Positions 55,047 to 64,000 of a stretch of 64,000 nucleotides of DNA are shown here, in pieces (within the stretch, counting starts at the first letter, position 1; each line of letters begins with the position of its first letter). The notes beneath the pieces were generated by a model. It had not been told where the DNA came from. It was given only the letters and a program-made list of their open reading frames with translations, and ran no database searches. The DNA is from Paraburkholderia bryophila. Its GTDB lineage: Bacteria > Pseudomonadota > Gammaproteobacteria > Burkholderiales > Burkholderiaceae. The position numbers and the translations under genes were made by a program. Where the stretch lies: assembly GCF_003269035.1 (NCBI RefSeq), contig NZ_QLTK01000028.1:33905-97904 (forward strand), read 5' to 3'.

Positions 55047-55063
55047 TGCACGATCGAGGTGCA
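55047..55063 (-). promoter_or_regulatory. NtrC-like dyad TGCAC-N7-GTGCA, site 1
   Basis: TGCACGATCGAGGTGCA matches the 17-base NtrC consensus TGCACC-N5-GGTGCA in spacing and arms. No sigma-54 -24/-12 promoter was found near it. Confidence 0.45.
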
Positions 55064-55132
55064 TCTAAGTCGTTGATTTATTTATGCAGTGACGCTGAAT
55101 TTCCTCGCGTAGCATACTGCCCCATAATATTT

Positions 55133-55149
55133 TGCACAAATTTGGTGCA
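55133..55149 (-). promoter_or_regulatory. NtrC-like dyad TGCAC-N7-GTGCA, site 2
   Basis: TGCACAAATTTGGTGCA has the same spacing, and a longer dyad TTTTGCAC/GTGCAAAA (55130-55152) surrounds it. Confidence 0.5.
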
Positions 55150-55221
55150 AAACTCCCGTAATGCGACGAGACTTTGCCACGGGTTGCACCTTTCACCGTT
55201 AACGCACGGCCAACCGCATCA

Positions 55222-55644
55222 TCAAACGGGATGACAACCATGCCCGGACACCATATCGGTGTCTGCGAGCCGCTCGATAATCGGGCAATCGGGCCGGTCG
55301 TCGCCGTGACAGTGATCAGCCAGATGCGCCAACGTGTCGCGCATGTCGGTGAGTTCGGCGATCCGGCGGTCGAGTTCTGCGACGTGTTCCAGCGCGATCG
55401 CCTTCACTTCGGCGCTGGCGCGCGAACGGTCGTGCCACAGCGCCAGCAGCCGTCGAATGTCTTCGACCAGAAAACCGAGCCGGCGCGCCTGCCGGATAAA
55501 GCGCAGCGAGTGAACTTCCTGCGGACCGTACACACGATAGCCGGCGCTGGTGCGCGCCTTCGCCATCAGCAGGCCGACGCTTTCGTAGTAGCGAATCATC
55601 TTCGCCGTGACGCCCGACGAACGGGCCGCTTCACCGATATTCAT
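55222..55644 (-). CDS. cueR: MerR-family copper regulator CueR, 140 aa
   Basis: N-terminal winged helix (NIGEAARSSGVTAKMIRYYE) and a dimerisation helix ending with the Cu-binding loop HCHGDDRPDCPII (two Cys). Divergent from copZ; it probably activates copZ from the shared promoter through the dyad around 55677-55695 (CTTCCCATGATGGGAG). Confidence 0.9.
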   Translation of the reverse strand: MNIGEAARSSGVTAKMIRYYESVGLLMAKARTSAGYRVYGPQEVHSLRFIRQARRLGFLVEDIRRLLALWHDRSRASAEVKAIALEHVAELDRRIAELTDMRDTLAHLADHCHGDDRPDCPIIERLADTDMVSGHGCHPV

Positions 55645-55766
55645 CACTATTCCCCCAAGTTTGAATCGATCCTACACCTTCCCATGATGGGAGGGTCTAG
55701 CACTCAGGTGCGGATCGGCAGGCATAATTGAACTATCGCACTATCCATTTCCTCGAGACCCACCCG

Positions 55767-56000
55767 ATGACGATCGAATTACAGGTAGAAGGCATGAGCT
55801 GCCAGCACTGTGTGGCAGCGGTGACGAACGCAATCCGCGAGCACGACGAGGCCGCGCAGGTGCAGGTGGATCTGGCGTCGGGGCGCGTCGTGGTCGAATC
55901 GACGCAAACGGCTGACGCCCTTAAAGCCGCTATCGACGAAGCCGGCTACACGGTCAAAAGCCTGACCGGCGGTGCCGCAAGCAGCGACGCACTTCGCTAG
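55767..56000 (+). CDS. copZ: Heavy-metal-associated protein CopZ, 77 aa
   Basis: Copper chaperone with GMSCQHC motif (CxxC, about residues 9-15) and ferredoxin-like fold. ATG 55767 follows the CueR-controlled promoter; the longer frame from 55728 is less likely. Confidence 0.88.
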   Translation: MTIELQVEGMSCQHCVAAVTNAIREHDEAAQVQVDLASGRVVVESTQTADALKAAIDEAGYTVKSLTGGAASSDALR

Positions 56001-56013
56001 GCGGGTTCACGTC

Positions 56014-56943
56014 ATGTTCAAAGTTGCTGTCATTGGCGCCTCCGGGCTGCTCGGCCGCGCGCTCGTCGGCGAACTGGCGCAGCAGGCCGGCTGGCAAGTC
56101 GTCGCGACGACGTTCAGCCGCCCAGCACCGAACGCTGCCACACTGGATATTCGCGACGCCCGCGCGGTCGAACAATTCATCGAGCGCGAAGCACCAGACG
56201 CGCTCGTGATTGCCGCCGCGGAGCGTCGGCCGGACGTATGCGAGCACGACCCGGCGCTAGCCCGTGCGCTGAACGTCGACGCGGTACGTACCCTGGCCGC
56301 CGCGGCAAACCGGCGCGGCGCCTGGACGCTGTCGATCTCCACCGACTACGTTTTCGACGGCGCCCACCCGCCTTATCGGCATGACGCCGCGCCCTCGCCG
56401 CTCAACGCCTATGGACGCAGCAAGCTCGAAGGCGAGCGCGCGCTGCTGGACACGACCGATCTCGGCTGCGTGCTGCGTTTGCCGCTACTGTATGGGCCGA
56501 TCGTCGGCTGGGCGGAATCGGCGGTGACGAGTCTCGTGCCGGCGATCGCGGCGTCGGCGGCGACATCAGCGGCGGACGGCAAATCCGCCGTCATGGACGC
56601 CTGGGCGATACGCTACCCGACCTTCACGCCGGATATCGCGGTCGTGATCCGCCAGATGCTCGAACGGCATGCGCGCAACGAAGCGATCCGCGGCATCGTG
56701 CAATGGTCGGGCGACGAACCGATGACCAAGTACGAAATCGCGATCCGTCTTGCCGAAGCATTGCAGGTCGACGCGCGGCTGACGCCGCAACACACGCCGA
56801 CCGATGCGACGCCTCGTCCGCATAACTGCCATCTGGCGTCGGACCGACTCGAAGCGCTGGGGATCGGCCGCCGTACGCCGTTCGATACGGCGATCCGGCA
56901 GGTGCTGGCGGCGTTTCCGTGGCGCGGTGATACAGCGGCGTGA
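56014..56943 (+). CDS. SDR sugar-nucleotide reductase (RmlD/MAT2B-like), 309 aa
   Basis: Atypical SDR with GASGLLG NAD-binding motif, STDYVFDG and PLNAYGRSKLEGE (YxxxK) motifs, as in dTDP-4-dehydrorhamnose reductase. Substrate unknown; no rhamnose genes lie nearby. ATG 56014 overlaps nothing and follows copZ closely. Confidence 0.85.
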   Translation: MFKVAVIGASGLLGRALVGELAQQAGWQVVATTFSRPAPNAATLDIRDARAVEQFIEREAPDALVIAAAERRPDVCEHDPALARALNVDAVRTLAAAANRRGAWTLSISTDYVFDGAHPPYRHDAAPSPLNAYGRSKLEGERALLDTTDLGCVLRLPLLYGPIVGWAESAVTSLVPAIAASAATSAADGKSAVMDAWAIRYPTFTPDIAVVIRQMLERHARNEAIRGIVQWSGDEPMTKYEIAIRLAEALQVDARLTPQHTPTDATPRPHNCHLASDRLEALGIGRRTPFDTAIRQVLAAFPWRGDTAA

Positions 56944-57003
56944 GTGTGGGTGGTGTGGGCATGCGCGCCTCAAGTGCCCAAGTGCGCGAGTCCCTAACCA
57001 CCT

Positions 57004-57031
57004 AAGCACCTAAGCACCTAAGCACCCACGG
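57004..57031. repeat. Tandem octamer repeat (CACCTAAG), three units
   Basis: CACCTAAG occurs three times in tandem between the SDR gene and dnaE2, in a non-coding gap. Short and low complexity. Confidence 0.9.
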
Positions 57032-57058
57032 CCGCAAACCGCAAAACCCCAACCCACC

Positions 57059-60000
57059 TCAATGAAAATCGCGACTCGCCGTGGCGAGTTCGCCGAGCCA
57101 ATCACTCAGATCCTCAAGACGATGGGCGACGAGATGAATCACCTCGCCCTTGTTTTTCTGCTTCCCCTTCCCGCCCGGCTTCCCATTCAGCGTCTGCCCC
57201 GTCTTGCCGTTATCGCCACCCGTCGCGACGCCATCATCACGCTGCACGACACCATAAACCGCCAGCAACGACGCCCCCAGCAACACCTTGCGCTGCTTCT
57301 CCACTAGCGACGGCCAGACGATCACATTGATCGACCCCGTCTCGTCTTCGATCGAAACGAACACCGTCCCGTTCGCCGTGCCCGGCCGCTGCCGCACGGT
57401 GACGATCCCGCATGCCCGCACCAGCATGCCGTGCTGACACGCGGCAAGTTCGGCCGCCGCGCGAAAACGCTGCTGTGCGAGCCGCGGACGCAACAACGCG
57501 AGCGGATGACGATTGAGCGTGAGGCCAATGCTGGCGTAATCGTCGACGATCTCGCGGCTTTCCGCCGCCGGCGGCAACGCCAACGGCGCTTCGGCGATCG
57601 GTGCGTCGCGCAGCAATTTGGGCACCGTGTGCTGCGCGGTCACCGCCCACCACGCTTCACGCCGATGTCCTGCGATCCCGACTAGCGCATTCGCCGCGGC
57701 CAGCGCTTCGAGATCGCGCCGCGTCAAGGCCGCGCGACGCGCCAGATCGTCGACGTCGGCAAACTGCGCGTCGCGGCGAGCCGCCATGATGCGTTCGGCG
57801 GCGCCCTGCGCCAGGCCCTTGATCAGATGCAAGCCGATCCGCACAGCGGGACCGCGCGCGCCATACGTATTCGATGACTGAAACACGCGAGCCGTCATGC
57901 GTTGGGCCGCGCGACGGATCGTCCGGCTCACCGTCAACCGCCGCAGCGCCAGATCGCGCAATTGCTGCGCGGATAACACGGCCTGCTGGCGATGCAGACA
58001 GGTCTCGTCCGCCGAGATCCGCTGCCCTTCATGACCGCGCCGCTCGAACGTGGACTCCCAATCGCTCAATGTCACATCGGGCGGCAACACCGGGACGCCA
58101 TGACGCTTCGCATCCTGCACGAGTTGCGACGGCGAATAAAACCCCAACGGCTGGCTGTTCAGCAAACCCGCCAGAAAAGCCGCCGGTTCATAACGCTTCA
58201 GCCACGCGCTGAGATAGACGAGCAACGCGAAACTCGCCGCATGACTCTCCGGAAAGCCGTATTCGCCGAAACCCTCGATCTGCTTGCAGATACGGTCGAT
58301 AAAAGTCTGCTCATAGCCGCGTTCGAGCATGCGCTCGCTCAAATCCTTCTGATACTTTTCGATGTTGCCGCTGCGCCGCCACGCGGCCATCGCGCGACGC
58401 AACTGATCGGCCTGCTCGCCGGTATATTTCGCCGCCACCATCGCCAGATGCATGACCTGCTCCTGGAAAATCGGCACGCCGAGCGTGCGTTCGAGCACCG
58501 GCCGCAATTCGTCCTTGGCGTAATCGACCGCTTCGAGACCTTGCTTGCGACGCAGATAAGGATGCACCATGCCGCCCTGAATCGGCCCGGGCCGCACGAT
58601 CGCCACTTCGATCACGAGGTCGTAGTATTTGTTCGGCTTCAAGCGAGGCAACATGCTCTGCTGCGCGCGGGACTCGATCTGGAACACGCCGATCGTATCG
58701 GCGTGGCCGCACATCTCGTAGACGGCGCGATCCTCGCGCGGAATGTCCTGCATCCTGAAGCGCGGAAATCCCCGTCTCAGCGCGACGAATTCCAGCGCGC
58801 GCCGGATCGCCGACAACATGCCGAGCGCCAGCACGTCGACTTTCAGCAGCTTGAGCGCGTCGATGTCGTCCTTGTCCCACTCGATCACGCTGCGGTCTTT
58901 CATCGTCGCGTTTTCGATCGGCACGAGCCGCGATAGTTTGTCCTTCGCGATCACGAAGCCGCCGACGTGTTGCGACAGATGGCGCGGAAAACCACGCAAC
59001 TCCCTCGTGAGACGAATCAGATTTTGCGTGATGTGCGAGTTGGCGTCGAAGCCCGCTTCGGCCAGATATTTAGCGACCGCATCCGTGCCGTCCCACCACT
59101 GCTGCGACTTGCTGATCCGTTCGATCAACGACGCCTCCAGACCCAGCGCCTTGCCCACATCCTTCAGCGCACTGCGTGCGTGGTACGTAATCAGCGACGC
59201 CGTCAACGCCGCGCGATGACGGCCGTACCTGGCGTAGATATATTGAATCACCTCTTCGCGGCGCTGATGCTCGAAGTCGACGTCGATATCCGGCGGCTCG
59301 TTGCGCGCGCGCGAGATGAAGCGTTCGATCAGCATGTTCATCTGCACCGGATCGATTTCCGTCACATGCAGGCAGTAACACACGATCGAATTCGCCGCCG
59401 ATCCGCGCCCTTGGCAAAGGATGTTTCTCGAGCGAGCAAAGCTCACGATATCGTGCACCGTGAGGAAATACTTTTCGTATTTCAGGTCGGCGATCAGCCC
59501 CAGTTCCTTCTCGATCTGGCCGATTCGTTTCAGGTCCATCCCGTCGGGCCAGCGCTCCACCGCGCCGGCCATCACCAGCTTGCGCAGATAACTCGACGGC
59601 GACTCGCCGGCCGGCACCAGTTCTTCGGGATACTCGTATTTGAGCTCGTCGAGCGAGAAATGGCATAGTGCGGCGATCCGCAGCGATTCCGCGAGCGTGT
59701 CGCGCGGATACAGTTTGCCGAGTCGCACGCGCGTGCGCATATGCCGCTCGGCATTCGCCTCGAGCGCGTGGCCGCATGCCGAGAGCGGCGTAACGAGGCC
59801 GATCGCGGTCATCGTGTCCTGTAGCGGCTTGCGTGAGCGCGTATGCATCAGAACGCCGCCCGCCGCGACCAGCGGCAAACCACTCGCGGATGAAATCATC
59901 CGCAATGCGTCGATCTGCAGATCGTCGCCGCCGGTTTGCCAGAGTTCGAGCGCAATCCACGCACGCTGCGCCGCGAACGACGCCAGCCAATGCGCGCAAC

Positions 60001-60724
60001 GCAGCGTGTGAGCGAGCGTCGCCGTGCGCTGCGGCACGAGAATCAGAAGACAGTCCGGCAACGCCTGCAGATGCTCCAGATGCGGCAACGACTCGGTGAT
60101 GTCCGATGGCCCGAGGCGATAGCTGCCTTTGTCCGCGCGTGAGCGGGCCAGCGTGATCAGCTCGGAAAGGTTGCCGTAGCCGTTGCGGTTGGTTGCGAGC
60201 GCAACCAGAGTGCAGAAGGGCTTGCCGGTGTCGTCGGTCAGATTGAGTTCGCTGCCGATGATCAGGTGCGGGATGGGTTTTAATTCACGGGGTGCCTGGG
60301 GGGCGAGTTCTTGGGGTATGGATTCCTGGGTTGAAGTTTTTTCGGTCTCGCTTGCTTTGGTTTTGTTTTCTGCGGCCGTCTGTTGTGAGGTCGTGAGCTT
60401 CTCTTCCCTGCTTTCCAAAGACGTATCCACCTGAGTGGCTTGCGCCTTTCTCGCGCGCTCGTTTAGTTGTTCATTCAGTTGACGCTCGCGCTCCTGTTCG
60501 ATTTCTTTTATCGCCGTGTGCGCACGTACGACGCCCGCCAACGAGCATTCGTCGGTAATGGCGAGTGCGCTGTAGCCGCACGACATGGCCTGCTCGACGA
60601 GTTCGTGCGGATGCGATGCGCCACGCAGAAACGAGAAGTTCGTCAGGCAATGCAACTCCGCATACGCCGGCAAGTCGGCCGCGAGCGTGTGTTCAATGGG
60701 CGATGATGGCTGCGAGTTCGTCAT
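57059..60724 (-). CDS. dnaE2: Error-prone DNA polymerase III alpha DnaE2 (ImuC), 1221 aa
   Basis: Damage-inducible replicative-type polymerase for SOS mutagenesis. PHP domain at the N-terminus (LTNFSFLRGASHPHELVEQA), then polymerase palm with PDIDVDFEHQRREEVIQYIY and C-terminal OB domain. Within the PHP domain, residues about 75-150 are a charged, Glu-Gln-Thr-Ser rich insertion. It lies 5 bases after imuB. ATG 60724. Confidence 0.95.
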   Translation of the reverse strand: MTNSQPSSPIEHTLAADLPAYAELHCLTNFSFLRGASHPHELVEQAMSCGYSALAITDECSLAGVVRAHTAIKEIEQERERQLNEQLNERARKAQATQVDTSLESREEKLTTSQQTAAENKTKASETEKTSTQESIPQELAPQAPRELKPIPHLIIGSELNLTDDTGKPFCTLVALATNRNGYGNLSELITLARSRADKGSYRLGPSDITESLPHLEHLQALPDCLLILVPQRTATLAHTLRCAHWLASFAAQRAWIALELWQTGGDDLQIDALRMISSASGLPLVAAGGVLMHTRSRKPLQDTMTAIGLVTPLSACGHALEANAERHMRTRVRLGKLYPRDTLAESLRIAALCHFSLDELKYEYPEELVPAGESPSSYLRKLVMAGAVERWPDGMDLKRIGQIEKELGLIADLKYEKYFLTVHDIVSFARSRNILCQGRGSAANSIVCYCLHVTEIDPVQMNMLIERFISRARNEPPDIDVDFEHQRREEVIQYIYARYGRHRAALTASLITYHARSALKDVGKALGLEASLIERISKSQQWWDGTDAVAKYLAEAGFDANSHITQNLIRLTRELRGFPRHLSQHVGGFVIAKDKLSRLVPIENATMKDRSVIEWDKDDIDALKLLKVDVLALGMLSAIRRALEFVALRRGFPRFRMQDIPREDRAVYEMCGHADTIGVFQIESRAQQSMLPRLKPNKYYDLVIEVAIVRPGPIQGGMVHPYLRRKQGLEAVDYAKDELRPVLERTLGVPIFQEQVMHLAMVAAKYTGEQADQLRRAMAAWRRSGNIEKYQKDLSERMLERGYEQTFIDRICKQIEGFGEYGFPESHAASFALLVYLSAWLKRYEPAAFLAGLLNSQPLGFYSPSQLVQDAKRHGVPVLPPDVTLSDWESTFERRGHEGQRISADETCLHRQQAVLSAQQLRDLALRRLTVSRTIRRAAQRMTARVFQSSNTYGARGPAVRIGLHLIKGLAQGAAERIMAARRDAQFADVDDLARRAALTRRDLEALAAANALVGIAGHRREAWWAVTAQHTVPKLLRDAPIAEAPLALPPAAESREIVDDYASIGLTLNRHPLALLRPRLAQQRFRAAAELAACQHGMLVRACGIVTVRQRPGTANGTVFVSIEDETGSINVIVWPSLVEKQRKVLLGASLLAVYGVVQRDDGVATGGDNGKTGQTLNGKPGGKGKQKNKGEVIHLVAHRLEDLSDWLGELATASRDFH

Positions 60725-60729
60725 GATGT

Positions 60730-62505
60730 TCAACCGAACAATCCCTGCAAATACCATTCGCCACTAATCCGTTCACGGTATACCCAGAACATATAGCCAC
60801 GATCGTCGGCCGCGACGTAGTAATCCCGCTCGACACGATTGCCGTCCCACCAGCCGGCTTCGATCCGCTCGGTACGTGTCAGCATTTTCAGCGGCCGACG
60901 ATAAATCGGCCGCTGGTCGCGCATCATCAGACGCAGCGGTTTGTCGAGCATCCAGACCGGACGAGGCTGCGAAGGCAACGCGCTGTCGGGTAGGTCGAGG
61001 GAGGTTTGCGCGGTGGGTGGTTGTGCGGCTGGGGGGAGGTTGTCTTGGGTGGTCGCGGTGGTCGCGGTAGCGTGGAGGGCTTGCGCTTCCTGCGCCGCCG
61101 CATCATCGCCTGCCTGTTCGCCTTCCGTGGCGGCACGCTTCAACTCATCGGTCAACCACGTCTTATCCGCTTTACCTTTTCCCTTCGCCTTTGCCGGCGC
61201 ACGCTTCTTGCGTGAAAACGCCTGCGCCTCGTACGCCTCCACAAGCATTGCCCGCTCCGGACGATGATCGTCCTGCACCGACATCTGCAGCACGTTCTCC
61301 GGCCCCAGCCGGGCGCTCAACCGTTCGAGCAGGCGCGCGATCGACTCGCCATCGGATTCGGGCATCGGAAACAAGGTGTCCGACTGCCCCGCATAGTCAC
61401 CGATCTGGTCCGCAACCAGTTTCAACTCTATAACCGGCGCCACCAGAACGGTCTGATTCAATTTTTCCCGCAACAACCAGATCAAATGCTCGGCATCACG
61501 CGACGGTATCGCCCAGGCGACTCGCAAACTCGATGTCTTCGGCGCATGACGAGACGCCAATTCATGCTCGAGCAGCAAGGTATAAACGCTAAGCGCCGCA
61601 TGATGTGCACTCAGCCAACCGGCCAGTTGCACAATCAATCGACGTGCGGCAAATAGCAGCGCATCGGCGTTCTCGACCCGGGACGGCAATTCGAGCTGGG
61701 CATGAAACGACGCCGGCGCACGAAACGATTCACGCGGATCGGGCCGCGTGCCATACGCCTGCGCCAGCAGATCCAGTATTCCACTGCCGAAACGCCGTAC
61801 GACGCCCGAGCGCGGCAATTGACGCAAATCGGCCAGCGTACCGCAGCCGACATGCGCGAATGCATCGCGATGCGCCTGCGTGACGGGCAGCAGCGATACG
61901 GCCAAACGGTCGAGAACTCGCGCGAGCGATGTTTCCTTCATCACATGCCAGCGGCGCCCCTGCCTGCTGACCCTCGCCTGCGCCAGCAACCACGCGCCCC
62001 AGGCGGTCGGCGCACAGGCAATACGCGCTGTGTAGCCGAATACCGCCACCGTCGCGGACACTCGCGACAGCAGCGTGCGCAAACCGCCGAACAACCTCAA
62101 ACCGGAGCCCACTTCCAGCAGCAGCGTGTGCGCGTCGGCGAGCGAAACTTTCGGTGTGTAGGCCAGCAAAGCGAGCGCTATCGCTTCGAATGCCTGCGTT
62201 TCGCGGGGGATATCGGCGGCGAGCAGCTTCAGACCCGGCGCCAACGCCAATGCATAGGATCGCGAATGACCTACTTGCACGCCGGCGCGCAAGGCATCGA
62301 CATCCTGCAGCAGGATGTGCGCATGATCGGCCAACGCATAGCAACGCCCCTCGGTGACGTCTTCGCCACCTCGAGGTGCGCAGGTCTCGTCGCGTTCGCG
62401 TGGCTCAAAACGATTCGGCTGCGCGGGCGAACCATCCGGGAACAGCGCGGGAGGCTTCACCGCTTCCAGCGACAAGAGCGGCAATGTGACTGCGATCCAC
62501 AACAT
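60730..62505 (-). CDS. imuB: ImuB, Y-family polymerase-like mutasome subunit, 591 aa
   Basis: Y-family-like protein without the full catalytic site, binding the sliding clamp and linking ImuA and DnaE2. Opens MLWIAVTLPLLSLEA, typical of ImuB. Near the C-terminus there is a Lys-rich linker (RKKRAPAKAKGKGKADK) and a clamp-binding-like QTSLDLP segment. Overlaps the imuA end by about 100 bases. Confidence 0.92.
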   Translation of the reverse strand: MLWIAVTLPLLSLEAVKPPALFPDGSPAQPNRFEPRERDETCAPRGGEDVTEGRCYALADHAHILLQDVDALRAGVQVGHSRSYALALAPGLKLLAADIPRETQAFEAIALALLAYTPKVSLADAHTLLLEVGSGLRLFGGLRTLLSRVSATVAVFGYTARIACAPTAWGAWLLAQARVSRQGRRWHVMKETSLARVLDRLAVSLLPVTQAHRDAFAHVGCGTLADLRQLPRSGVVRRFGSGILDLLAQAYGTRPDPRESFRAPASFHAQLELPSRVENADALLFAARRLIVQLAGWLSAHHAALSVYTLLLEHELASRHAPKTSSLRVAWAIPSRDAEHLIWLLREKLNQTVLVAPVIELKLVADQIGDYAGQSDTLFPMPESDGESIARLLERLSARLGPENVLQMSVQDDHRPERAMLVEAYEAQAFSRKKRAPAKAKGKGKADKTWLTDELKRAATEGEQAGDDAAAQEAQALHATATTATTQDNLPPAAQPPTAQTSLDLPDSALPSQPRPVWMLDKPLRLMMRDQRPIYRRPLKMLTRTERIEAGWWDGNRVERDYYVAADDRGYMFWVYRERISGEWYLQGLFG

Positions 62506-63244
62506 GTTTGATCTCTCGTCCTCGATGGACGTCGGCTCGGTTTTGCGGCAACAACGCGCTCTGTAAAGGCAAAATGAGACGCAAAGGCTCGGCTAGCGGC
62601 GGCCCGCGACGTTTGAAAATGTCGATCGACACGCCGATCTCCTGCAACCACTGCCGACGGTTGATCGTCTGTGCATTGGCCGGCAAGAGCGGCGCGCAGA
62701 TCATGCGCAACGGTGCTGGCGAAGATTGCGCGGCCACCTCGACGGGCCGGATCAAAAATGCCAGCGACGACGATTCCTGAGCCGCCACCTGCAAGCGCCT
62801 GACCTTATCGGCACGGGCGTTCGGCAGCCAGACCAGGACCGCGCCGATACCATCCTGCTTCAGTGCCTGAGTGGCTGCCCATAGCGCCTGATCTTCACTC
62901 GCGCGTATCCATAAGATTCGCTCGACATCGATCCCCCAAGCCCTCAGTGCCGCGGCACAAGGCTGATAAGGCGGCGCCACGAATAGCACGTATCGCTCGG
63001 CCTGCCTGGTCAGTTGATGAAGCGCGTGGGACAGCAGACGCACCTCCCCCACACCACCATGTTCGATCAATAACTCTGTCAAACCACCTGCAGACCAGCC
63101 TTGTCCCGGCAGCAATCTATCCAGTTCGGCGTAGCCGCTGGAAATCACCCGCGAGTCCGCTGCGGCAAGCTCATTGCCTTGCCATATCTGACGCGACAAG
63201 TGCGATGACAAGGCGGTGGTCGCAAGCCGAATCGCTGCTGCCAT
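62405..63244 (-). CDS. imuA: ImuA (RecA-like SOS mutasome subunit), 279 aa
   Basis: RecA/SulA-fold accessory protein of translesion synthesis (ELDRLLPGQGWSAGGLTELL). First gene of imuA-imuB-dnaE2. ATG 63244 chosen. A SOS box lies 73 bases upstream. Its C-terminal 33 residues overlap imuB, which is unusually long for this operon. Confidence 0.9.
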   Translation of the reverse strand: MAAAIRLATTALSSHLSRQIWQGNELAAADSRVISSGYAELDRLLPGQGWSAGGLTELLIEHGGVGEVRLLSHALHQLTRQAERYVLFVAPPYQPCAAALRAWGIDVERILWIRASEDQALWAATQALKQDGIGAVLVWLPNARADKVRRLQVAAQESSSLAFLIRPVEVAAQSSPAPLRMICAPLLPANAQTINRRQWLQEIGVSIDIFKRRGPPLAEPLRLILPLQSALLPQNRADVHRGREIKHVVDRSHIAALVAGSGEASRAVPGWFARAAESF

Positions 63245-63888
63245 AGACACGCTCTTTTCAATAGGGAATGCTCCGCCCTGCCCAGCATTAAGCAGGCACG
63301 GGGGTGATGCGTTTCACTGTATATTTATACAGTATTTTGCAATGGATGTTAAGGCAGAGGGCGAGTCGTCAAGTGCGAAGGAAAGCGTTTTGAAGATGAA
63401 GTTTTGTTTAGAGGTGACGGCGGTTGCGTCGTAAGAAACCTGTCCGCATTTTTGTGTGGAAGACAGTTATCAGGTTTCGCGGCGAAGATGCGGGTCATTG
63501 CAAGACTGGGCAGACGCTTGCGTTGCATCGTGCCCCGCTGTGGGCCATCACCGATGCGAGCGAGCGGCTGGACCGCTTCACAGCGGGCCTGACATACCAG
63601 ACGATGGCACGAAAGCGGGCGTAAGGGGACGAAGGGGAAGTTGGCTGGCGAACTCGCTGCGTTCAGGTAACGCAGCGTATCGGGAAGAGGTACGTCAGAC
63701 GTGCGGAGGCGAACGTCGGGGTTGGCGCTACCGGGCATCGACGGGCGATGCAGCGATGCAAACACGTAACGAACCGACAGGGATGGTGGTGTCGTTCGGG
63801 TCCGCCGGTGGCGGTGACATGGCGGGTTGCCCATCGGCCGGGTATGTCCGGTGGGCGGCATGCCAGTGCTTTTCGCGACCGTAAACGA
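63245..63888. other. Region between imuA and the rRNA operon
   Basis: About 640 bases. It holds the SOS box and then a GC-rich stretch with long overlapping open frames on both strands (for instance minus-strand frame around 63349-63978) that lack any homology I know and run into 5S rRNA. I treat them as non-coding rRNA-operon trailer sequence. Confidence 0.5.
63317..63332 (-). promoter_or_regulatory. LexA (SOS) box upstream of imuA
   Basis: CTGTATATTTATACAG, a nearly perfect match to CTGT-(AT)4-ACAG. It places imuA-imuB-dnaE2 under LexA. Confidence 0.95.
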
Positions 63889-63920
63889 CAGAAACCCCAC
63901 CTTTCTGGGTGGGGTTTCTG
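63889..63920 (-). terminator. Terminator after 5S rRNA
   Basis: A 13-bp stem CAGAAACCCCACC/GGTGGGGTTTCTG with short loop; T-rich run only weak on the minus strand, stronger on the plus side. Confidence 0.8.
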
Positions 63921-63934
63921 TTTTCTGCATGGGA

Positions 63935-64000
63935 GCCTGACGATTACCTACTTTCACACGGGCAATCCGCACTATCATCGGCGTGGAGTCGTTTCACGGT
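63935..64000 (-). rRNA. 5S rRNA, 3' part (cut by window end)
   Basis: The last 66 bases, read on the minus strand, give the 3' half of a Burkholderia-type 5S rRNA, with the characteristic CCACGCCGATGATAGTG and GTAGGTAATCGTCAGG stretches. The 5' part, and the 23S gene, lie beyond the window. Confidence 0.9.

Larger units (their letters stand above)
54906..55221. promoter_or_regulatory. Long regulatory region with GGTGCA/TGCACC array upstream of DUF3563
   Basis: This 316-base stretch has no gene but carries repeated GGTGCA/TGCACC motifs, including two 17-base dyads TGCAC-N7-GTGCA at 55047-55063 and 55133-55149. It also contains the likely DUF3563 promoter. Confidence 0.6.

Noticed and set aside
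55001..55060. Sigma-54 promoter for DUF3563
   Set aside because: No GG-N10-GC -24/-12 pattern at the right place.

Overview
The window is a high-GC chromosomal segment from a member of the Burkholderiaceae, most likely Paraburkholderia. The basis is recognisable protein families and genus-typical neighbours: 5S rRNA, uvrB, murI, bfr, bfd-tonB-exbBD, imuA-imuB-dnaE2, and an Hrp2-type type III secretion operon with HrpB1/HrpB4/HrpB7-like parts. No search could be run, so species is not claimed.

Region 1 (1-5160) is the right end of a prophage or phage-satellite island that abuts the 3' end of a tRNA-Ser(GGA) gene. It carries small phage proteins, a fused prohead protease-major capsid gene, two zinc-ribbon proteins, a ribbon-helix-helix-like protein, two tandem covarying RNA hairpins, and a boundary pair of a small DUF1640-like membrane protein and a PIN-domain protein. 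Region 2 (5213-9775) is an acetate module: sodium:solute symporter, DUF4212 partner and acetyl-CoA synthetase.

Region 3 (10082-28833) is a type III secretion locus. One tightly overlapped minus-strand operon of about 14.6 kb runs sctC, sctD, a small gene, a needle-like gene, hrpB1-like, sctI, sctJ, sctK, sctL, sctQ, sctR, sctS, sctT, sctU, sctV, sctN, sctO. Candidate secreted proteins flank it: a NopE-like DUF1521 protein with an autocleavage GDPH motif, a glycine-rich protein, and a protein resembling an inactive ADP-ribosyltransferase. SctU stops before the NPTH autocleavage domain, and no SctP ruler gene is visible.

Region 4 (28927-44246) is mostly housekeeping and iron metabolism: EamA transporter, UPF0114 protein, class I fumarase, bacterioferritin, glutamate racemase, bfd, tonB-exbB-exbD, LysR/pirin, OsmC, DUF1857, hemP and a ferrous-iron uptake operon ftrABCD. 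Fur-box-like sites precede bfd, hemP and ftrA, so these genes probably form an iron-responsive group.

Region 5 (44678-64000) holds uvrB, an aromatic/aspartate aminotransferase, patatin and 3-hydroxybutyrate dehydrogenase, an aldo/keto reductase, rlmJ, an ABC substrate-binding protein, small secreted and DUF3563 proteins, cueR/copZ, an SDR sugar-nucleotide reductase, and the SOS mutasome operon imuA-imuB-dnaE2 behind a near-perfect LexA box. The window ends inside a minus-strand 5S rRNA gene, so an rRNA operon lies to the right.
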